A stretch of DNA of 64,000 nt from Trichomonas vaginalis G3. Lineage: Eukaryota > Parabasalia > Trichomonadida > Trichomonadidae. Positions within the stretch are counted from its first letter, which is position 1, and every line of letters starts with the position of its first letter. A program made the position numbers and the translations under genes. Location: assembly GCF_026262505.1 (NCBI RefSeq), contig NC_067208.1, forward strand, positions 17,803,962-17,867,961, written 5' to 3'. Below the pieces are notes generated by a model. That model saw nothing but the letters and a program-made list of their open reading frames with translations. It ran no database searches and was not told the origin of the DNA. Shown here piece after piece: positions 31,510 to 43,513 of the stretch.

Positions 31510-31922
31510 TAAACAGAAATTCATCAAAAGTGACAGCTCTCAATTTTTTGACATTTGTAAATTCTAAATTGAATGAGAAAAATGAAATAATACTAAGCAT
31601 AATACAATATTCTAGATTTAATTATAATTAAGAAAAAGTTAGTTTTGAGAGTACTTTTCATAGGCATATAGAATGAAATCTTCTGAAAAATAATATCACA
31701 TAAATTCATATTATTTTCTAATATATAACTATTTTATATAAAAATCAAATTCAATGATCTTAAAAGCGAAGGATAAACCTCAAAATTTACGAATATAATG
31801 AGTGGGAATATAATGCTTATCTATCATAAAACCATATGAAATATCAATTTTTGCTTTACGCCTAATTTTTGACGACAATTAGCAAAAAATGTTAAATGTT
31901 AACACTCAGTCCATTTGAATAT

Positions 31923-32160
31923 AAAAAAAAAAAAAAAAAAAGGTATTGGGGCTTCCAGGGCTGCGCCCCTCTAGCCCCCTGAAGGTGTTTAGTATAACAT
32001 GCAGTTTATATAAAATGAGGTTTTTTGGGGATAGCGGGCTTCCCAGGCACTTCGTGCCTTCTAGCCCTAAAAATTTTTGAAAGTCGTTGCTGTTGACTTG
32101 TTTGTAGAGCACTCAAAATTTTAACTTTGTCCGGACAAGTAAGGGTCTATCGTCGCTACG
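31923..32160. repeat. Left TIR of Polinton C
   Basis: An A tract then GGTATTGGGGCTTCCAGGG, GTTTAGTATAACATGCAG, a second GGCTTCCCAGGCACTTCGTG unit and GTCCGGACAAGTAAG. It is the inverse of 53981-54214 with about 90 percent identity by eye. Confidence 0.85.
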
Positions 32161-32342
32161 TCACCAAGGTCCTCGGTCCCTCGGTCCCTCGGTTAACGAA
32201 CTTCTCTGAAAAAATGAGACAACATGACATTTTGACAACAGTCCAGGAAATCTTAACAATATAGAATATGAGAGAGGTCCTATAAACCGGAGAAAGTGTC
32301 ATACAAACATCTGTCAAAAGCCGCTTTTTAACTTCACTTAAA
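32161..32342. other. Mosaic subterminal region of Polinton C
   Basis: Two transplanted pieces: triple CCTCGGTC with ACATGACATTTTGACAACAG (as at the ends of the array blocks), and 41 bp at 32261-32301 identical to the methylase gene near its end. These are pieces of the element's own interior placed next to the TIR. Confidence 0.65.
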
Positions 32343-33308
32343 ATGCCACGTAAGCTACGTAAGAATATACGTAAGAGGAAGAGAGCATTGAAACATCCAA
32401 TAGTAAGACTGACACCACAACAACAGTTGCAACAACAAATGCTGAATGACCCCACTATGTTGCAACAAATGTCAAGCAATCCTATGCTTTTAAACCGAGT
32501 TGTTGGTGCACAGAGTGGAGGTTTAAGAGCGGCACTTTTAGCGAAAATGGCAGGCTATGGTGGAGCTGCAGACGGAACAGCCTATAACCCTCAAAGTCAA
32601 ATGAATTTGAGTTCACTCAAAAATCAAATAGCAGATGTCAAAAAGTCAAACATAGACATACAGAAGCAAATAGGTGAAAACGAAAAGAAACTAGAATATG
32701 ACAGACACACAAAGAAACTAAATGAGTTAAACGTAGAGAAAAAGAAGAAAGAAGAACAACTGAAAGAACTAAGTACAGAGCAATATGCGAAAAAAGTGTC
32801 AGAAAAAGCAGCAGAAGTAGCAAAAATGGAACAAGATGTTTTAAATTTGAAAAACCATACTACTCAATATAAAGTACTGAAAGATGAAGAGATAAAACAA
32901 AAAGCCCTGAAGACATATATGGATAGCGATGAGTATAAAAAGGAAGTTGAAGCAAATGTAAAGGCAGAAAAACTTTTACAGTTGCAAAACCAAACCGTAC
33001 AGTATGAAAACTTAGCACAAGAAAGTAAAAATAACGACGCAGCCATGCAAAAGGCAATGAAAAGCGCAGAATATATAAAAGCTAACAATGACTGGTTAGA
33101 TGCCCAAGCCAACGCTAAAGCAGCCCAGCTTATAGGGTCAATAAGGACAAAAATACAAGCGGATGAAGACAGTTCAAATGAAGCTTTAACGAATGCTGAC
33201 TTTAAGAACGCCTTCGAAGCTCTTCATAGTAAGGTGAAACAAGTGAACGATTTCTCATCTGGAAAGAAACTGAAGTCTGAAGGTTTCGACAAAGAGTTAA
33301 AGAAGTAG
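32343..33308 (+). CDS. Basic-N-terminus coiled-coil protein, 321 aa
   Basis: The start MPRKLRKNIRKRKRALKHPI is strongly basic, followed by a Gln/Met-rich stretch (QQQLQQQMLNDPTMLQQMSS) and a long charged helical part, about residues 95-310 (NEKKLEYDRHTKKLNELNVE and so on), predicted coiled coil. Whole. A core or scaffold protein binding DNA through the basic end is plausible, not shown. First gene at this end; ends 8 bp before the next gene. Confidence 0.6.
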   Translation: MPRKLRKNIRKRKRALKHPIVRLTPQQQLQQQMLNDPTMLQQMSSNPMLLNRVVGAQSGGLRAALLAKMAGYGGAADGTAYNPQSQMNLSSLKNQIADVKKSNIDIQKQIGENEKKLEYDRHTKKLNELNVEKKKKEEQLKELSTEQYAKKVSEKAAEVAKMEQDVLNLKNHTTQYKVLKDEEIKQKALKTYMDSDEYKKEVEANVKAEKLLQLQNQTVQYENLAQESKNNDAAMQKAMKSAEYIKANNDWLDAQANAKAAQLIGSIRTKIQADEDSSNEALTNADFKNAFEALHSKVKQVNDFSSGKKLKSEGFDKELKK

Positions 33309-33316
33309 CACAAAAT

Positions 33317-35673
33317 ATGACGAAAATAACAGATGCAGCAACGAGACAGGCAGTTCAAAGTGCCTATGACGCCGTTAGAGCAACTGTTGTGAAAAGTCAA
33401 GAAAAAGAGTTACAACAGACCAAAACAGACCTAGTAAATGCTTTCTTAAGAACGAAAAGTCAGGTAGGACATTACGCTGCAGATGGAACATATGTGCCAG
33501 CTGGTGGAACTTATATACCAGCTGTTGGAATTTATATACCACCAAACCCTCCAAGAGAAGCACCTGCACCAGGACTACCTAAAACATTTACATCGTCACA
33601 TGGACATAGACACAGGCATGCACCAAAACCAACACAACAACCAACACAACAACCAGCACAACAACCAACAGTTCAAAACCCTGCACAACAACCACCTCCA
33701 CAACCAGCACAGCAACCAACAGTTCAAAACCCTGCACAACAACAACAACCACAAACAGAGCAAGGACATAAAAGAAGTAGAGAACAAGGAAACCAAGAAT
33801 TCTTAAAAATGCTTAAAGAAGAGTGTGGTTTCCCAGATAGTATTGACTTTAGTGACAGATATAAAGAAGCTATTAGAAAGTTCAAGGATGGAAATACTGA
33901 CCCGAACCTATTTAGCTTTATGGCTCTGCACCAAAGGGGATATAATCTCAAACCTGGAAAATACAAGCTCGCTAAGGGATATGATTTAATAGCATATCAT
34001 CCAAATGACATGAACGAATTTACTCCGAGATATTTGATGTCAGAGCTAAATGACAATTTAACTCTCTTCATGAAACGCGTAAAAAATAGAGACGGAACGA
34101 AAGAAGAAAGGTTTGTGAGTCCGGATGACTTAGAAAGGAACTTTTTAAAAACGGTCTCGGAATATATGAAATGCCAGCAGATGAGGTACAAGAAACTCCA
34201 CAGGAAGAACTAGTTCAGATACAACCAGACATGGAAGAAATAGTTCAGCAACAACAGCTAGAAGAGCCTGAAGGAAACGAACAAGTCACTCCTTTGGAAA
34301 CTAACTTCACAGAACTAGATGAAGATTTGGAACAGCCGAAAAATCTTGACCCTCAACAAGAGTATGCGGAGAATATGGAATATTTCCAAGAGTCTAAAAA
34401 AAATTCGGCTGACATAGTAGAAGAATATCGAAAAATGTTTGCCGACATACAAAAGACTCCAACACCAGATGAAAATATTCAGCATAGAATGGAAGTACTG
34501 AAAGAAAATGTACACAAATACAACAACCCTTTTTACTTACGAGCATTTAACGTTCAATCTTCGATGAACTCGGTGAAGATAAAAGGTTAAATTTCAAGAA
34601 AATATAGAAATGAAACATTGTTTAAAGTTCATTCAGAACCTAGCCAAGATGGAAACAAACCTACTTTTGTTTCTGCAGACGATGGAACTACAATGAGATG
34701 GGGTCATAAAGCTAACCCGGATAGGTGGTTCATAAACTTACAACCACAATTCCAAGAAGTTGTAGACGCAATGGAAGTCAATGGTGAACCAGATATAGCT
34801 GGTATTTTAAGCGCGGCTTTAATGCCATTGAAAGATATGAAACATGCAGATATTTTGGACCAGTATGAAATGAACATGGCTGATGGAAATATAACACCTG
34901 ACGTTCTAGAACATTTATCTCAAAGAACTACACAGAACCATAGAGATGGTATATTTGGTGAAGAGTTTAGAAAGAAAGTTAGGGAGGGAGAAGGAAGAGA
35001 ACCTATTGTACATGACCTTGCAAACGAAAGTTTGCAAAATGTCATAAAAACTTACTTTGCAGACAATGAACTGAGAAGGGATGAATATTTAAGAAAACTC
35101 AAATGGACAGTACCAAATGAAATGTTAGTATTGAAAAACATGTTCCTTGACAAAATAAAACCAACTACAGAAATAAACGACGCAAGACTGAAAGATTGGG
35201 TAAAAGCTTTCCCATTCACAAAAGATATAGTTGGTAACATGGAAAGAAAACCAGAATGGCTACAAAAACATATATTTGGAAACGAGCATATTCCATATGG
35301 ACAGGCACTGTTTGAAGAGCTTGAACCGGAAACTCAGGACAGAGTCATGCAAACAATACGCGACGACTCAAATACAAACTATGACAAACTCTTTCTAGGA
35401 TATAGGTTACCTGAGATGGGCGACCAGAGCCAAAAGGCAAAAAGGGCATGGAAAATTTCAACATACTAGATGAACATGAGGCAAAGATGCAACAACTTGA
35501 AGCAGAGGGCAAGTTACCAAAGCGACCCAAAGAAGAAGAGTAGAACAAAGTGAAAGTAGTGAAGAAGTAACTTCATCTAGTGAAAGTAGTGGCAATGAAG
35601 GAAAAAGAAGAGTTAAAACTCAGTCAGGAAGAAAGTAAAGCTTGGTCCACGTGGGTTCTATTATGACATATAA
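33317..35673 (+). pseudogene. Pro/Gln-rich Polinton protein, copy C
   Basis: The start MTKITDAATRQAVQSAYDAV leads into VPAGGTYIPAVGIYIPPNPP and the TQQP/QQPTVQNP low-complexity repeats, then the same charged body as at 1-2172 and a Ser/Glu-rich, basic end. The repeat segment has fewer QQP units than in A. Broken, about four breaks. Confidence 0.6.
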
Positions 35674-35705
35674 ATCCAACTATTCTATATTTTTACCCAT
35701 ATGAA

Positions 35706-37310
35706 ATGTACGCCGCTCAGAATATAACGCCAACAGTTTTGGATGCCATGAATGGAAATGTTTCCGAATGGTATAACGAATGCGACAATGCCATTAGAAG
35801 GTCAGAAATAGTTCCTGGAACTTACGAATATACAACTGCTGTTTCTTATGGAAACGTAGGTGAGTTTGGAGAAGGTTCTTCAACAACAGTAGATATTGCT
35901 TGCGACAGGTTTCATATAATTTCTATTGACAACTCTTTCTTATACGTGGAACAAGACATTGAAATAAAACCTTCTGCCAAGTTGTCTGACAAGAAAGGTT
36001 GCAATGGAATTTTCTATGTCGGATACCAATATGCTCCAGAAGTTTTCATGGGATATAAGATATATTCTAACTCTGACTTAGTTCAAACAGTAACATGGGC
36101 AAACTATGAATGGTTCGCTTTGAGAAACTCAGTACAACCACAAGCTAGAGAACAAACAGACCAGTATGCAACTATTGAGAAAATAAGAAGACTTGACCCT
36201 AACGTTCCAGGAGTTTATGTTGACCTTTCTGGACAAACTGCAGCAGCAGTAACCAAAGTAAAATTGAAACTTAGAGTTCCTTTGTCATCTTTCCTCATCT
36301 TCAGGTTTTTAAGATACTTGCCAAACTGGGCAGGAAAAATTTCTATCGAACTTACTCCAAGCAAAAATAACTTAGTCATTGCACCAACACAAGACCCATT
36401 CACTCTTACTGTAGCTGGAACTGGTGGAGCCAAGTTCTGTGACTTTTGCAAAGACAAAGTTGACTAAAGACTTTGGTTTCTCAAACCTCAACACTGAAGT
36501 AAACTACTACTTCAATGCTGCTGGAACTGCTTGGGACCCAGTTAAGTTCACATGCGAAAGTTTGAATGCAAGAGAATAGAAAGCAGACTTGCAGTCTATA
36601 TGTTGGACCCAGATATTTCAAATGCTTTAGCTGCCAAATATATTGCAGTTCCACTTATGTTCCCTATACACCAAATATCTGTCAAAGACTTTGCAGGTGA
36701 AGTTGGAAACCAAAGTGCTGACCCAGGTGCAAGAACAGATATTGCCTTAACAACTGCAATGAAACATGCAGATACTATGTTTGTACTGTTCAGACGAACT
36801 ATAAATGACTATTCTTGTTTCTACAACCCCGGTATTAAATATCATATAAACATAGATGGCAAATACTATCCAAGAGAAGAATATTCTACAGTTGAGGATA
36901 TGAGGTCATACAACTTGACATTAGATGCTATGAACTTTAACAACAACTTCACAACAACCATTAACCCTGAAATGCAAAGTTCTATTATGCCATATGTGAA
37001 AGTATGGACTCATACAGGAGGTCAAAACACTCAATATACAAATGGAGACCGTTCAAACTTTTGGCTTGGCATTCCATTTGCTGACTCAGAAGACTTTATG
37101 GGTGGTATTTCAACTGTTGGTACAGTTCAAATACAATATACTGGTGACAGAGACGGTCCAGATGAATTGAAAGCAAAGAAGTTTACAAAACCAATAGCAC
37201 TTTTCACGGAAGATGCTCTTTTGAAGATTCGTTCGATGAAACCTGCTGGGGCTCCTCAGATTGGTATAACGACAGCTTCCATCGAGCAGATTTTGGCAGC
37301 AGGTCAGTAA
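35706..37310 (+). pseudogene. Probable major capsid protein, copy C
   Basis: Nearly identical to 2205-3808 over its length, same start, same antisense overlap at the 3' end. Broken, about two breaks. Confidence 0.55.
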
Positions 37311-37622
37311 GTTGTTCTTGAACTGACTTCTCTCCGTCAAATATTGACAGTACGCCAGTTTTGATATAATATTGTATTATAAACTTACCTTTAGAAATAT
37401 CGGTCAGTTTTGTTGTTATATTTTTGTCTGCTTCAAGAACTTTCACCATTTCGTTATACCAACTTTCTTTGCTTTATGAAAATATTTTGGTTCAGCAAAG
37501 ACTGCTATTCTATAACATTTTCCATTGTTTGTATAAAGAACTATTCTGTCAATGAACTTGTATTGTTTGTGTGTGTAAACTTTGTTTTGCTTCAATTCGA
37601 AGAGATACTCAAATACGTCCAT
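37204..37622 (-). pseudogene. Antisense protein overlapping capsid gene end, copy C
   Basis: Counterpart of 3702-4121 with the same overlap and the same LLPKSARWKLSLYQSEEP end. Broken, one break. Confidence 0.5.
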
Positions 37623-37640
37623 CTTTTTATTCTAAGTAAA

Positions 37641-37946
37641 ATGTCATTTCCGAAAAATAGAAGCGTAAGTGTTTCAAAAGGTTTAATGGCGATGGCAGAT
37701 GTGAAGTTAAATTCACCAACTCAAACAAACAGTCAAAGTGTTGTTGTCAATGTCAAAGAAAGAGATGTTGAAGTGGGGAAACCATACGAAGACGAAGATG
37801 GTATAACAATAGTTCCTGTAAAAGAACAACCAACATATCCTGAAGTTAGCAGAGACTTAAGTTCTGTTGCAGATATTCGAAACGACTACCAACAACTTAA
37901 AGACAAACTTAAAACTCAGGAGAAGATTTGTCAGGCTTTGGGTTAA
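37641..37946 (+). CDS. Small hydrophilic protein, 101 aa
   Basis: Whole copy: MSFPKNRSVSVSKGLMAMAD, an acidic middle (GKPYEDEDGITIVPVKEQPT) and a helical end. Its TAA overlaps the next ATG (TAATG), so the two are probably co-expressed. It is divergent from the antisense gene across 18 bp. Function unknown. Confidence 0.6.
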   Translation: MSFPKNRSVSVSKGLMAMADVKLNSPTQTNSQSVVVNVKERDVEVGKPYEDEDGITIVPVKEQPTYPEVSRDLSSVADIRNDYQQLKDKLKTQEKICQALG

Positions 37947-38221
37947 TGTTAAACTTGGTCGAACACAACCCTGTAAAAGTGAACTCATATGTCATTGCAC
38001 CTCATGAAGTTTTGAAAGAACTATTGAAACTTTTGACAGAGGCAGACGATATAAACATCAAAGAAATAGAACCCGACATTGCTTGCTGTGGTGTTTCATA
38101 TAATGTCATTGACAAGATATACGTTATGAAAGGAGGTGAAACGTTGAACTTAAAATATAGTTTCCCAGACGTCATAAAAATATTTGACGACCACAACATT
38201 TCATTAAAATTTACTTGCTAA
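37946..38221 (+). CDS. Conserved 91-aa Polinton protein, copy C
   Basis: Whole counterpart of 4442-4717; start set by the TAATG overlap with the upstream gene. Followed after 4 bp by the penton-like gene. Confidence 0.6.
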   Translation: MLNLVEHNPVKVNSYVIAPHEVLKELLKLLTEADDINIKEIEPDIACCGVSYNVIDKIYVMKGGETLNLKYSFPDVIKIFDDHNISLKFTC

Positions 38222-38225
38222 GTAA

Positions 38226-39020
38226 ATGGCAGAAGACATAGTGGTTTATACTATTACGACTAAAAACCCTGAGTCATATAATTCTATAACAACAAACTTA
38301 CAAAGTCCTCAAGGACGATATTGTAAACTGACCTTAAACACGATGACGACTAAAGCCTGTTTTGCTCTTTTGACACCAGAAGACTTTGTTGTTGTGAATG
38401 GTAAAAAATACTCCTTTGAAGATACTTACTCAGATATACCACCAACAGGTTTTGTTGACTTATTTAATACTTTAAGGACGGATGTAACATGTGCTGCAAC
38501 TAGAGCAGGTTTCATTATGTTTGGATGTCCGACTGAGTTTACTATAAACGATATGAGCTATAATACAAAACTTATATCTGGTTTTTACTACCAACAGTTT
38601 CCTATAACAGGAAAAGGTGTCATACAAGGTTTCTGTTCCATTGACTTTAAGTACACCTATTTTATATATTGTTTCAAACTTAGGTTCAAAGTGCTATTCG
38701 AATGTCGACAGAAACTACTATGACCAAAAGATACTCATGCGTATAAACAACACTTTCTCTGCTGGTTTGCCTATTGTTCATTCGAATGCAGAGTTTTCAG
38801 CTTTAGTAAACTCAAACACTTTAGCAAACATAAACTTAACCTTAGTTGACGCAAACTTTGTTCCTGTAAAACTTTTATGTCCTATGTATTTGTCAATGAC
38901 GGCAGAAAGTTTCGAATTGGAAGATGCAACTGGTGAAAGTATTGTACTACAAGAACAACTTCAACAACAAATAGCTCAAGAACAACAAATGCAACAAATG
39001 GAACACAAAGTCAAGAATAA
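38226..39020 (+). pseudogene. Probable minor capsid (penton-like) protein, copy C
   Basis: Counterpart of 4965-5770, with a shorter Gln-rich tail. Broken, about two breaks. Confidence 0.45.
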
Positions 39021-39048
39021 AAAAATATTTTTTTTTATTTTTATAAAA

Positions 39049-40282
39049 ATGTACAGAATAGACGTTTCAGATTTTTATGACTTCCAAGCGTTCAGAAATA
39101 TGTGTCCATTTCGAGACTATAACAAAGCAGTCGAGAATTTGAAACGTTTAGTCATTTATGTCGACTCTGCCCCAGAATGTTATGTCATGAAAGAATGGGA
39201 TGTTCTTTAACAAACCAAGAGCGACAATAGTTTCAGAACAAGAATGTAAACAGAAACTTAAGAAAATAAAAGTCGTACAAGTTGGTATGAAGATGTTAGA
39301 TGCTTGGGATATCTTATTGTCAAAGTTAGAAGATTTTTCAGTTCGTGGTATAAAGTTCTATACACCATCTCCAAACTTCTATTCTATCTTCACTGGATAT
39401 AAATACGAACAAGTAGAATGGAAAGAAAATGTTATAGAAGCTTGGTTAGACCATGTCAAAGAAATTATATGCAATGGAAACGAAAGAGTCTATGAGTATA
39501 TCTTATGTTGGTTTGCAAACATCTTACAACATCCAAGTGCTAAAAATGAAACTGCTCTCATCATAATTGGAAAACAAGGAACAGGTAAGAACACTTTCTT
39601 TACAGATATCTTATGCAAACTGTTAGAGGGCTATTCGAACCCGAATATGACAAACTTAGAAAACATCTGCGGTAAATTTAACTCTTCAATAGAGAATATG
39701 AAACTTATAGTATGTAACGAACTTCAAAGTATAGATACAACAAAAGTTTTGAACTCAGATGCTTTGAAGAGTCTTATAACAGACAAAGTTGGAGTTGTTG
39801 AAAGAAAATATAAAGACCAAAGAGTTTGTGAAAATGTTGCAAACTTCGTCATGGTTTCAAACAACGCCGTTCCGATGAAGTTAGAAAGTTCTGACAGAAG
39901 ATATGTAGTTGTCAGAACGTCAGAAGCTCATATGCAAGATACAGAATATTTTGACGACTTAGCAGAAACTTTAACATCTGACTTTTACAACCACTTGTTC
40001 TCATATTTCATGACATTAGATATTTCTAAGTTCAATCCAAGACAAATTCCACATACCGAAGAGAGACAAACATTGTTAGAAGCAAACAAGAGTGTATATG
40101 AACTGTTCATAGATGAAACTGACTTTGAGTGTTTAGATGAAAGGTCATTGTACGATTCGTATAAACAGTATTGTCAAGAGTATGGTTATATGACAGCGTC
40201 TAAACGAACATTCTTGGCAAATGTCAAAAGTCTTTTAGACGTACAGAATGGTGTATATACAAAGAAAAATTTTTCTGAGTAA
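39049..40282 (+). pseudogene. D5-like SF3 primase-helicase, copy C
   Basis: Same motifs as 5802-7035: GKQGTGKNTFF, IVCNELQS, NFVMVSNN, DRRYVVV. About one break; the helicase part itself looks open. Confidence 0.75.
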
Positions 40283-40319
40283 ATTTTAAAAAAAATATTT
40301 TTTTTATCCGATAGAAAAG

Positions 40320-40738
40320 ATGACGAAATTCATCTCAGTCAACAAGTACATGTCAGGACTTAAAGAAGAACTAGACCCATTCACATATTTGAATGTTTAC
40401 TTCTACCATTTTGAAAAGTCTACATTTGACAAAGTTTGGAACATCGAACCAGTTAAGTTTGCTATTGTGACTAAAAATGGTGCGAAATTTGAAGACTTAG
40501 ACATAGAAGGTTTGTTAACAGTCAAAGAAAGTTTTGACAGAAGGTTTCAAACCTTAAAGAAGGCAAAGCATACAAACTTGTTATACCTTATGAACCAAAG
40601 AAAGCAGACGACTATGAATATTATGAGTCTAAGATAGTTGAAGTTCAAGGTAAATTGGGTAAAAAGATTTTAGAGTCTAAGCCGGTGTTTGCTCCTAAAG
40701 AGGAAGAGAACATTGACATTGACCCAGAAATGTTCTAA
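40320..40738 (+). pseudogene. Hypothetical protein after helicase, copy C
   Basis: Counterpart of 7073-7488, start MTKFISVNKYMSGLKEELDP. The upstream A/T tract and ATCCGATAGAAAAG leader are conserved between A and C. Broken. Confidence 0.4.
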
Positions 40739-40754
40739 AAATAAAATTTTATTT

Positions 40755-41201
40755 TTACATGTCAAATTTCTTTTTCTCTGGCTCTGGTTCTTTCTTCTCT
40801 TCTTCTACTTTCTTTTCTTTCTTTTCTCTCTTCTTCTTCTCTGGTGGAGTTATGTCAAACTTCTCAGAACCATATTTTTGTAAAAGTGCTTTGTCCTTTA
40901 ATAGCTCTTCTATTCTGTTTTCTATTTCATTTTCAAGAACAGCGCATGTGTCTTCTTTGCATTCTAAGAAGTTTTGTTGGACTTCATCTCTCCAAGAGGC
41001 GTCATCTCTGTCAACAAGTCTGTCATTGACAAATTTTAAGACTTCTCTGCTTAAGGTTTTATGGTTCTTGTCATATTCCCAGAAACAGAACTTTAGAACA
41101 AATTCACCTTTCTTGTTTACACTATGTAAGATTTTATGGTCGACAGATGTTTTGCTGTCGAAAAGCTTGTCTCGAATATAGATAGCGAAATCGCTAGACA
41201 T
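40755..41201 (-). CDS. 148-aa protein with Lys/Glu tail, whole copy
   Basis: The folded part (about residues 1-95) contains FVLKFCFWEYDKNHKTLSRE and a Cys-containing helix (FLECKEDTCAVLENEIENRI). The tail from about residue 120 is Lys/Glu/Pro-rich. It starts divergently 36 bp from the packaging ATPase and ends 16 bp from the preceding gene. I recognise no family. Confidence 0.6.
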   Translation of the reverse strand: MSSDFAIYIRDKLFDSKTSVDHKILHSVNKKGEFVLKFCFWEYDKNHKTLSREVLKFVNDRLVDRDDASWRDEVQQNFLECKEDTCAVLENEIENRIEELLKDKALLQKYGSEKFDITPPEKKKREKKEKKVEEEKKEPEPEKKKFDM

Positions 41202-41237
41202 TTCCTAAAAGATAAAAATTTTAATTTTTCTAAAAAT

Positions 41238-42101
41238 ATGTTAGAAAAAAAGTTTGCTGACATTGACAAGAAATTTGAGAATGTTTTAAACAAGAACAAG
41301 AGGAAGTTGGAAAATGCTCAGATAAAACCCATACATGACAAGTTCTTATTTGCTCAGAATGGTATAACAGGTCTAATCGCACCACCTGGGTCGGGTAAGA
41401 CTTTCACTTATCTTAAAATGGCTGCACAACAACAAGAACTAGATGAGAAGAACCCATTCTATGAGTTAGTAGTCATTTGTAGTACTTCTGGTCAATTTGA
41501 CCAAACCGTCAATTCGTTCAAAGATATTATAAAAAAGTCTAAGTTAGTATGTATAAAAGACTCTGAGTTGTTAGATTGGATAAAGAAGTACCAAAGAAGA
41601 GTTTTGAAGTACAATGCTATAAATGAGTATGTCAATTCTAAGTTTAAAGACCCAAATGAGGAAATGCAGAGAATATTAGAGAAGAAACACTTCAGAAACA
41701 AACAGAAAGAGATAGAATACATTTCGAAGAAATTGCAATCTTACGATTGGAAGACTTACCCTCACAGATGTCTTCTTATCTTAGATGACTTTGCTTCTCA
41801 TCCTTTGTTAAAGAATAGAGAACAAGACATGTGTCGAATTCTTAAGAAGCTCAGACACTTTAACATTTCAGTTGTCATTTGTGTACAGACAGCAAAGAGT
41901 TTAAGTAAGGATGTAAAGAGAATACTTACTGACATTGTACTTTTCCCCGGATTGTCCGAAGACGATTTCATGGAACTTATGAAAGAGTCCATGGCAGGTA
42001 AGTTTGACAGACATGAACTATGGGAGAAGTACAAAGTCATACAAGACCCTCATACTTCTTTCAGAATTCACATCTACGCGCAAACAAAGTTCAAATTGTA
42101 A
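41238..42101 (+). CDS. A32-like genome packaging ATPase, 287 aa, whole
   Basis: Walker A is GLIAPPGSGKTF at about residues 42-53; Walker B is CLLILDDFA near residue 178, with a following VVICVQTAKSL strand and sensor-like region. The length fits Polinton ATPases (about 250-300). The start at 41238 is preferred over an upstream in-frame ATG at 41136 because copy A starts here and the upstream part lies inside the divergent gene. It drives genome packaging into capsids. Confidence 0.85.
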   Translation: MLEKKFADIDKKFENVLNKNKRKLENAQIKPIHDKFLFAQNGITGLIAPPGSGKTFTYLKMAAQQQELDEKNPFYELVVICSTSGQFDQTVNSFKDIIKKSKLVCIKDSELLDWIKKYQRRVLKYNAINEYVNSKFKDPNEEMQRILEKKHFRNKQKEIEYISKKLQSYDWKTYPHRCLLILDDFASHPLLKNREQDMCRILKKLRHFNISVVICVQTAKSLSKDVKRILTDIVLFPGLSEDDFMELMKESMAGKFDRHELWEKYKVIQDPHTSFRIHIYAQTKFKL

Positions 42102-42105
42102 AAAG

Positions 42106-42207
42106 TCAAGCGTAAAAATGTAAGTGTTTGAGTCTTAGTCTGTTGTGGTGCTGGGGCTGTCGTTCTTCTGGCTTTGGAATGGACTCGGTTGGTGGTACTT
42201 CAGTCAT
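42106..42207 (-). pseudogene. Start of the MSDVPPTES-type gene, copy C
   Basis: Reads MTEVPPTESIPKPEE from 42207, then loses likeness. As in A, only the beginning of the gene is present, next to the R1 array and the ATPase end. Confidence 0.4.
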
Positions 42208-42216
42208 CCGTTTGTG

Positions 42217-42553
42217 TCCTGTCGGAAGGAAGGACTTTTCCTGTCGGAAGGAAGGACTTTTCCTGTCGGAAAGAAAAACTTTTCCTGTCGGAAAGAAAAA
42301 TTTTTTCCTGTCGGAAAGAAAAATTTTTCCTGTCGGAAAGAAAAATTTTTCCTGAAGGTCGGCCAAAAAGTTCTCAATTTTCGAAAATTTGAATGGTTAC
42401 GGACGGACAACTGGAAAATTTTTTCCTGTTGGAAGGAAAATTTTTTCCTGTTGGAAGGAAAATTTTTCCTGTTGGAAGGAAAAACTTTCCTGTTGGAAGG
42501 AAATTTTTTTCCTGTCGGAAGGAAATTTTTTCCTGTCGGAAGGAAGACTCGGA
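42217..42553. repeat. 22-bp hairpin array R1, copy C
   Basis: Two runs of TTTTCCTGTCGGAAAG-type units divided by the same unique piece (GGCCAAAAAGTTCTCAATTT) as in A. Unit numbers and variants differ from A, so the array changes faster than its flanks. Confidence 0.85.
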
Positions 42554-42640
42554 ATGCCAGGAAGACTCGACAAGACAATTTACCTTATTAGAGCTACCTG
42601 AGCCATCTTTGGTGTCAAGCTTGAAAAATAAATGGTTCAT

Positions 42641-43427
42641 TTACTCTTCCTCTTTGAAGTTATCGAAATACTCTGTTATCTTTTCTTTCAGTACGGCAAA
42701 TCTTCTTTGAATGTAAGTATTGTACAACCTTCATATCATAGTGTTTGAGGTAACGTATCTTGAACTATCTGTTTAAATCTTCATTCGGTGTCATTGAAAT
42801 CGGTAAGTTTTCGCGATAAACCAATTTCTGTCAATTTGTAAATCTTAGCAAGTCCGTAAAAGCTTTTGTTGTTTCTTCTGACTAAATGCAACATAACCAT
42901 ATCTCTTCTTCTTCATTTTCCATCTCTTCAGTGTAAATCATATACTTATATTTTTTCCTTTCCTTTTGGTACCGAACTATTCTTTTCTGTATGTTTTTGT
43001 CTTTTGCTTCAAGCTTGTTCTCTAGCTCTTCATTCTTGTCTATGAATTTCATCTAACATCATGAAAATATAACAAGCATAGCGAGGTGAAGCCCACATTG
43101 CAACAGCATTTACAAGAAGTCTATGTACATACCAACCTCTCAAACCATTTGGCAAATTTTGACGATTTTCGACGGAATCTCTACCCTCGCGTTTTCCGAG
43201 GGTAGCAAACATATGAGGAAATTCTTCTAAAAGTTCTTTTGTCTGTTGGTTTTCAAACCAATGGTATGCTGCTTTGTAGAACGAAGAGCATTCAAATACT
43301 TTGCATTTGGTACATGTCATCTTTGACCGAACGAATGAGACGTAACTGTTTTTATACTGAACCCACTCGTATTCTTCATTTATATCTTCATGAACGATAG
43401 CAGTTGTTGTGTTCTCTGTGTTGTCAT
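42641..43427 (-). pseudogene. KilA-N domain protein 1, copy C
   Basis: Counterpart of 9420-10190, with the same leader and the same linker hairpin (near 43183-43206). Heavily broken, around eight breaks. Confidence 0.6.
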
Positions 43428-43513
43428 ATCTGTCTTTACATACAAAATAAAAAATAAAATAAAAATAAAATTAGCGTTATTTCTATCTTGTATAAAAGAC
43501 CAAAATAAACGCT

